Source: Pseudomonadota bacterium
GTDB taxonomy: Bacteria > Pseudomonadota > Alphaproteobacteria > Acetobacterales > Acetobacteraceae
Assembly (NCBI GenBank): GCA_021809435.1
Contig: JAKBAD010000002.1
Location: 324,042 to 388,041 of the forward strand
DNA length: 64,000 nt
Reading direction: 5' to 3'
A program made the position numbers and the translations under genes. The notes beneath the pieces are model-generated. The model was not told the origin of the DNA and made no database searches. It saw only the letters and a program-made list of their open reading frames with translations. Below, one piece after another: positions 60,762 to 64,000 of the stretch (positions within the stretch are counted from its first letter, which is position 1; each line of letters opens with the position of its first letter).

Positions 60762-62735
60762 CTAAGCCGCCGGGCGAACCAGCAGGGCGCGCAACGCGCC
60801 GGGCTCGGTCACCGGCAGGCTGCAAGTGCCCGCCCGGCAGACATAGGCGGCCGGCGCGTTGGCCGGTTTGCCGTGGGCCGGATGGCTGGGGGGCAAAGCG
60901 CCCTCCTTGGCGCGGAGCACGATCATCGCCGGATCGGGGGCGGTGAGCGCCACTTGGGCCAAATCCTCGGCGCCACCGGTAATGACCACGCAAGCGGCGT
61001 TGGCCAGCAGATCGGCCGCCGCCAGCAAGGTGGGGGCGTTGATCAGCGTGTCGGGCGTGCCCCCAAAAGCGCCGAGCAGGGCTTCGGCTTTTTGCCGGTA
61101 CGTGTCGTCGCCGGTGAGGTGGTACAGCCTGGCCAGACATTCAGCGGTAAGGCCCAGGCCGGACGGCGTTGGCCCATCGGCCGGGTTGCGCAGGCGGGGG
61201 GTGAGGGACTCGCCGGGCGGAGACATGAAATAAGCGCCCGTGCCATCGGCGAAGCGCGCCTCGAGCTGGGTGAACAGCTCGCGCGCCTCGGCCAGGTGGC
61301 GGGGCGCGCCGGTGGCCTCGTGCAGCGCCAGCGCGGCGCGCAGCAGGGCGGCGTAATCTTCGAGCAGACCAGGGGCGGAAAGCCGCCCGCCGGCCCAGGC
61401 ATGGCTGAGCGTGCCATCGGGCGCGGTGAGACGGGCGCGCAGGGCGTCGAACAACGTTGTCGCGAGCATCAGCCAGGCAGGTTCGGCAAATACCAGCCCG
61501 GCGCGGACCAGCGCCGCGATGGTGAGCGCGTTCCAGTCGGTGAGGAGTTTGTCATCGCGCCCCGGCCGAACCCGCCGCGCGCGATGGGCGAACAGCTTGG
61601 CGCGCAGGGGGGACAGCTCATCCTCGGCACCAAGGGGGGTGATGCGTTCGAGGATGATTTTGTGCTCCCAGTTCCCCTCTGGCGGCAGGGGGTAATGGGC
61701 GGCGAAGCGCTCGGTTGCCGCACCCAGCAGGCCAGCGATTTCCTGCCGCGTCCAGACATAAAACTTGCCTTCCTCACCGTCTGAATCCGCGTCGAGGGCG
61801 GCGGCGAAAGCGCCTTCATGGGCCATCTCGCGTTGCAGCCAGACGACCGTCTCACGCGCCCGGGCGGCGTAGAGAGGCTTTGGGTCATGGGCGAAAGCCA
61901 GGGCCAGCAAGTCGAGGATTTGGGCATTGTCGTAGAGCATTTTCTCGAAATGCGGGATGAGCCAGGCGGCATCGGTGGCGTAGCGGGCATAGCCGCCGCC
62001 CAGATGATCGAAGATGCCGCCCTGGCTCATGCGCTCGAGCAGCAGATGCGTGGCGCGCAGGGCTTCAGAATCGCCCGAGCGGAAGCCTTCCTGCCACAAA
62101 AAACGATAGACCGGGGCATTGGGGAATTTGGGCGCGCGGCCAAGCCCGCCTTGGTCCCAATCCTGACCGCGCAAATAAAGCCCGCGAGCGCGCGCCAGCA
62201 AAGCGGGCGTGGGGCCTGGGCCAGGGTCGGCGGCGCCTTGGGCGGCGAGCACACGGCTGACCGAGGTGGCGGCATGCAGCAGGCGCGAACGATCCTCGGC
62301 CCAGGCGTTGGCCAGGGCGCGCAACACTTGCGCGAAGCTGGGCCGCCCGAAGCGGGGCGTGGGCGGAAAATAAGTGCCGCCCCAAAAAGGTTGGCCCGCG
62401 GGGGTGAGCGCCATGGTCAACGGCCAGCCCCCCTGCTCGCCCATGGCATGCAGGGCGGTCATGTACACATGGTCAATATCGGGGCGCTCTTCGCGGTCGA
62501 GCTTGATGCTGACGAAATGGCTGTTCATCAGCGCCGCGATGTCTGGGGATTCGAAACTTTCATGGGCCATGACATGGCACCAATGGCAGGCGGCGTAGCC
62601 AATGGAGAGCAGCACCGGGCGGTCGAGCCTTTGCGCCTCGGCAAATGCCTCATCGCCCCATGGCTGCCAATGCACGGGATTATCCTTGTGCTGGAGCAGA
62701 TAGGGCGAGGTTGTCTCGGCCAGTCGGTTGCGCAT
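60762..62735 (-). CDS. DUF255/SSP411-type thioredoxin-domain protein
   Basis: The 657-residue protein starts best at ATG 62735 after GAGGAGAG; ATG 62753 is weaker. It begins [29 protein letters not shown] with the thioredoxin-like fold and [18 protein letters not shown], the family's CXXC site. The rest is an (alpha/alpha)6-type domain like the glycosidase fold, as in YyaL-type proteins. Function is not established in bacteria. It is divergent from the ferredoxin-like gene by 58 bp. Confidence 0.9.
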   Translation of the reverse strand: MRNRLAETTSPYLLQHKDNPVHWQPWGDEAFAEAQRLDRPVLLSIGYAACHWCHVMAHESFESPDIAALMNSHFVSIKLDREERPDIDHVYMTALHAMGEQGGWPLTMALTPAGQPFWGGTYFPPTPRFGRPSFAQVLRALANAWAEDRSRLLHAATSVSRVLAAQGAADPGPGPTPALLARARGLYLRGQDWDQGGLGRAPKFPNAPVYRFLWQEGFRSGDSEALRATHLLLERMSQGGIFDHLGGGYARYATDAAWLIPHFEKMLYDNAQILDLLALAFAHDPKPLYAARARETVVWLQREMAHEGAFAAALDADSDGEEGKFYVWTRQEIAGLLGAATERFAAHYPLPPEGNWEHKIILERITPLGAEDELSPLRAKLFAHRARRVRPGRDDKLLTDWNALTIAALVRAGLVFAEPAWLMLATTLFDALRARLTAPDGTLSHAWAGGRLSAPGLLEDYAALLRAALALHEATGAPRHLAEARELFTQLEARFADGTGAYFMSPPGESLTPRLRNPADGPTPSGLGLTAECLARLYHLTGDDTYRQKAEALLGAFGGTPDTLINAPTLLAAADLLANAACVVITGGAEDLAQVALTAPDPAMIVLRAKEGALPPSHPAHGKPANAPAAYVCRAGTCSLPVTEPGALRALLVRPAA

Positions 62736-62793
62736 CGAACTCTCCTCGCTCATCTTGGTGCTCAGATAGGTGCACGAGACGAGGAGAACCAGA

Positions 62794-63129
62794 TTGGGCA
62801 CACGACATGACGACGATCCGCCGCTTTATTTCGAGACCCATGTGTTCGTGTGCGGCAACCGCCGGCCAGAAGGCCACCAGCGCGGCTGCTGCGCGAGCAA
62901 GGGGTCGGAGAAAATCCGCGATTATATGAAGGCGCGGGTGAAGGAGCTGGGGCTCACGGGCGTGCGGGTGAACCAGGCCGGCTGCCTGGACCGGTGTGAG
63001 CTTGGCCCCTGCGCCGTGCTCTACCCCGAGGGCGTGTGGTACAAGCTCGATAGTTTCGAGGCCGTGGACCGGGTGCTCGATGAGCATATCGCCAAAGGGG
63101 GGCGGGTAAAGGCGTTGCAGCTGCCTTGA
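62794..63129 (+). CDS. Thioredoxin-like 2Fe-2S ferredoxin domain protein
   Basis: The 111-residue protein has the four-cysteine pattern of thioredoxin-like ferredoxins: [16 protein letters not shown] in the first part and [18 protein letters not shown] in the second. The best start is TTG 62794, seven bases after GAGGAG; GTG 62770 is in frame, and the nearby ATG belongs to another frame. Such proteins carry a 2Fe-2S cluster, sometimes as hydrogenase or dehydrogenase subunits; here it is a single gene. Its target is unknown. Confidence 0.88.
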   Translation: MGTRHDDDPPLYFETHVFVCGNRRPEGHQRGCCASKGSEKIRDYMKARVKELGLTGVRVNQAGCLDRCELGPCAVLYPEGVWYKLDSFEAVDRVLDEHIAKGGRVKALQLP

Positions 63130-63194
63130 GCGGCCAACGGGCTTGACCTGAAGCCTGAACAGGCAACAGGGCGGCAGCGCCCCGCATGGCGGAC

Positions 63195-63227
63195 AAACCC
63201 CGTCAAATTTTGACGGGGTTTGTTTTT
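63195..63227. terminator. Terminator between convergent genes
   Basis: The stem aaaccccgtca (63195-63205) / tgacggggttt (63211-63221) with loop aattt is followed by tgttttt on the plus strand and sits before the prephenate dehydratase stop. Confidence 0.85.
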
Positions 63228-63259
63228 AGCCCTGTGGTTTGGGCTTGTTGAGCTGGTGA

Positions 63260-64000
63260 TTACGCCTGCAGGGCCAGGCGGAACGGATCGGCGGGGTAGG
63301 TGCCCAGGATTTTGATCTCGGTCGAGAAGAAGGCCAGCTCCTCGAAGGCATGGCGCAAGGACGGCAGATCCGGGTGGCCTTCCACCTCGGCCAGGAACTG
63401 GGTGGCCGTGAAGCTGCCATTGACCATGTAGCTCTCAAGCTTGGTCATGTTCACACCGTTGGTCGCAAACCCCCCCAGCGCCTTGTACAATGCGGCCGGC
63501 ACGTTGCGCACGTTGAACACGAAGGTGGTCATGAGGTTGGGGGTCTCGGGCGCGAGCGCGAGCGGCGCGCGGGCCATGACGTAGAAGCGCGTGGTGTTGT
63601 GAGGTTGATCCTCGACATTGCGGCGCAGGATTTCCAGCCCGTGCAGATCGCCGGCCAGCGAGGAAGCAATGGCGGCGTCCTCGATATTATTCAGCCGCGC
63701 CACGATCTCGGCGGCGCCCGCCGTGTCATATTCCACCACCGGCGAGGCGCCCAGCTCGGCAAGCAGCTTGCGCACCTGCCCCAGCGCCACGGGATGAGAG
63801 TGGATGCGGCGGATGGAAGCCAGCGTCGCCCCCTTGGGGGCGAGCAGGCAATGCTCGATGCGCTGAAACTTCTCGCCGATGATGGACAACCCGCTCTCAG
63901 GCAGCAGGGCATGCATGTCGGAGACACGCCCCGCGATCGAATTTTCGGGCGGCAGCATGGCCAAATCGGCGCGGCCGTCATGCACGGCCTCCATGGCGGC
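63260..64000 (-). CDS. pheA: Prephenate dehydratase, 5'-truncated by the window
   Basis: The frame runs off the right edge, so the start is missing. It has the prephenate dehydratase pattern ADLAMLPPENSIAGRV, HCLLAPKGATLASIRRIHSHPVALGQ (split), the catalytic TRF motif in HNTTRFYVMAR, and a C-terminal ACT domain with VRNVPAALYKALGGFATNGVNMTKLESYM (split over about residues 157-185 of the visible part). The ACT domain would mediate phenylalanine feedback control. It makes phenylpyruvate for phenylalanine synthesis. Confidence 0.96.
   Translation of the reverse strand, partial: AAMEAVHDGRADLAMLPPENSIAGRVSDMHALLPESGLSIIGEKFQRIEHCLLAPKGATLASIRRIHSHPVALGQVRKLLAELGASPVVEYDTAGAAEIVARLNNIEDAAIASSLAGDLHGLEILRRNVEDQPHNTTRFYVMARAPLALAPETPNLMTTFVFNVRNVPAALYKALGGFATNGVNMTKLESYMVNGSFTATQFLAEVEGHPDLPSLRHAFEELAFFSTEIKILGTYPADPFRLALQA

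Noticed and set aside
1-64000. Mobile element, prophage or CRISPR
   Set aside because: No transposase, integrase, phage structural gene, Cas gene or regularly spaced repeat was seen on either strand.

Overview
The window looks like ordinary chromosomal DNA of a high-GC alphaproteobacterium. The best guess is the Acetobacteraceae (an Acidocella/Acidiphilium-like acidophile), but this is inferred from gene content and style, not shown by any marker gene. Supporting features are an aa3-type cytochrome oxidase operon with ctaB and SURF1, a phaR / phaE-like / phaC / phaA block, metZ behind a SAM-II-type riboswitch, and a DinB polymerase with an N-terminal zinc ribbon. Genes are tightly packed, often with 1-10 nt overlaps. 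I see no insertion sequence, prophage, integrase, CRISPR array or rRNA.

Layout. 1-7.0 kb: tail of a BaiN-type flavoprotein, an exported PAP2 acid phosphatase, an ABC-F ATPase, ndk, an AraC regulator and an aldehyde dehydrogenase. 7.3-12.7 kb: an exported ankyrin protein, then phaR facing a phaE-like/phaC/phaA cluster, then the two subunits of a 3-oxoacid CoA-transferase; together a polyhydroxybutyrate and ketone-body module. 12.8-20.5 kb: a large double glycosyltransferase, an unknown exported protein, a class II aldolase, dihydroorotase, a heptosyltransferase and YgfZ. 20.7-29.1 kb: an APC permease, a P-loop kinase, an OmpR-type two-component system, a small exported protein, a fold-III decarboxylase, a dienelactone hydrolase and a Tat-type exported protein.

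29.1-37.1 kb (minus strand): a chain of coupled genes, coxB-coxA-ctaB-coxF-like-coxC-SURF1-M32 carboxypeptidase-mnmE. 37.2-49.5 kb: an orphan branched-chain amino acid binding protein, a quinone oxidoreductase, a lipoprotein, a RidA-like protein, a histidine-rich CHAP protein, Hsp20, a CoxE/MoxR pair, a methyltransferase, a ScsB/DsbD-type reductase and HrpB helicase. 49.5-64 kb: tRNA-Gly(CCC), riboswitch-metZ, a TIM-barrel/SDR pair, dinB, a flavin reductase, Ppx/GppA, a nitroreductase-tsaB-rimI chain, NfuA, xylulokinase, a 2-oxoglutarate-type oxygenase, a DUF255 thioredoxin-like protein, a 2Fe-2S ferredoxin-like protein and a partial prephenate dehydratase.

No clearly new multi-gene system stands out. 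The items most worth a second look are the 164-nt double-frame overlap at phaC, the CTG-type start inferred for SURF1, the SAM-II-type element with a long linker, the histidine-rich CHAP protein, the coupled TIM-barrel/SDR pair, the three-module double glycosyltransferase and a repeated palindrome plus AT box. All assignments were made by eye from motifs; no database search was run.
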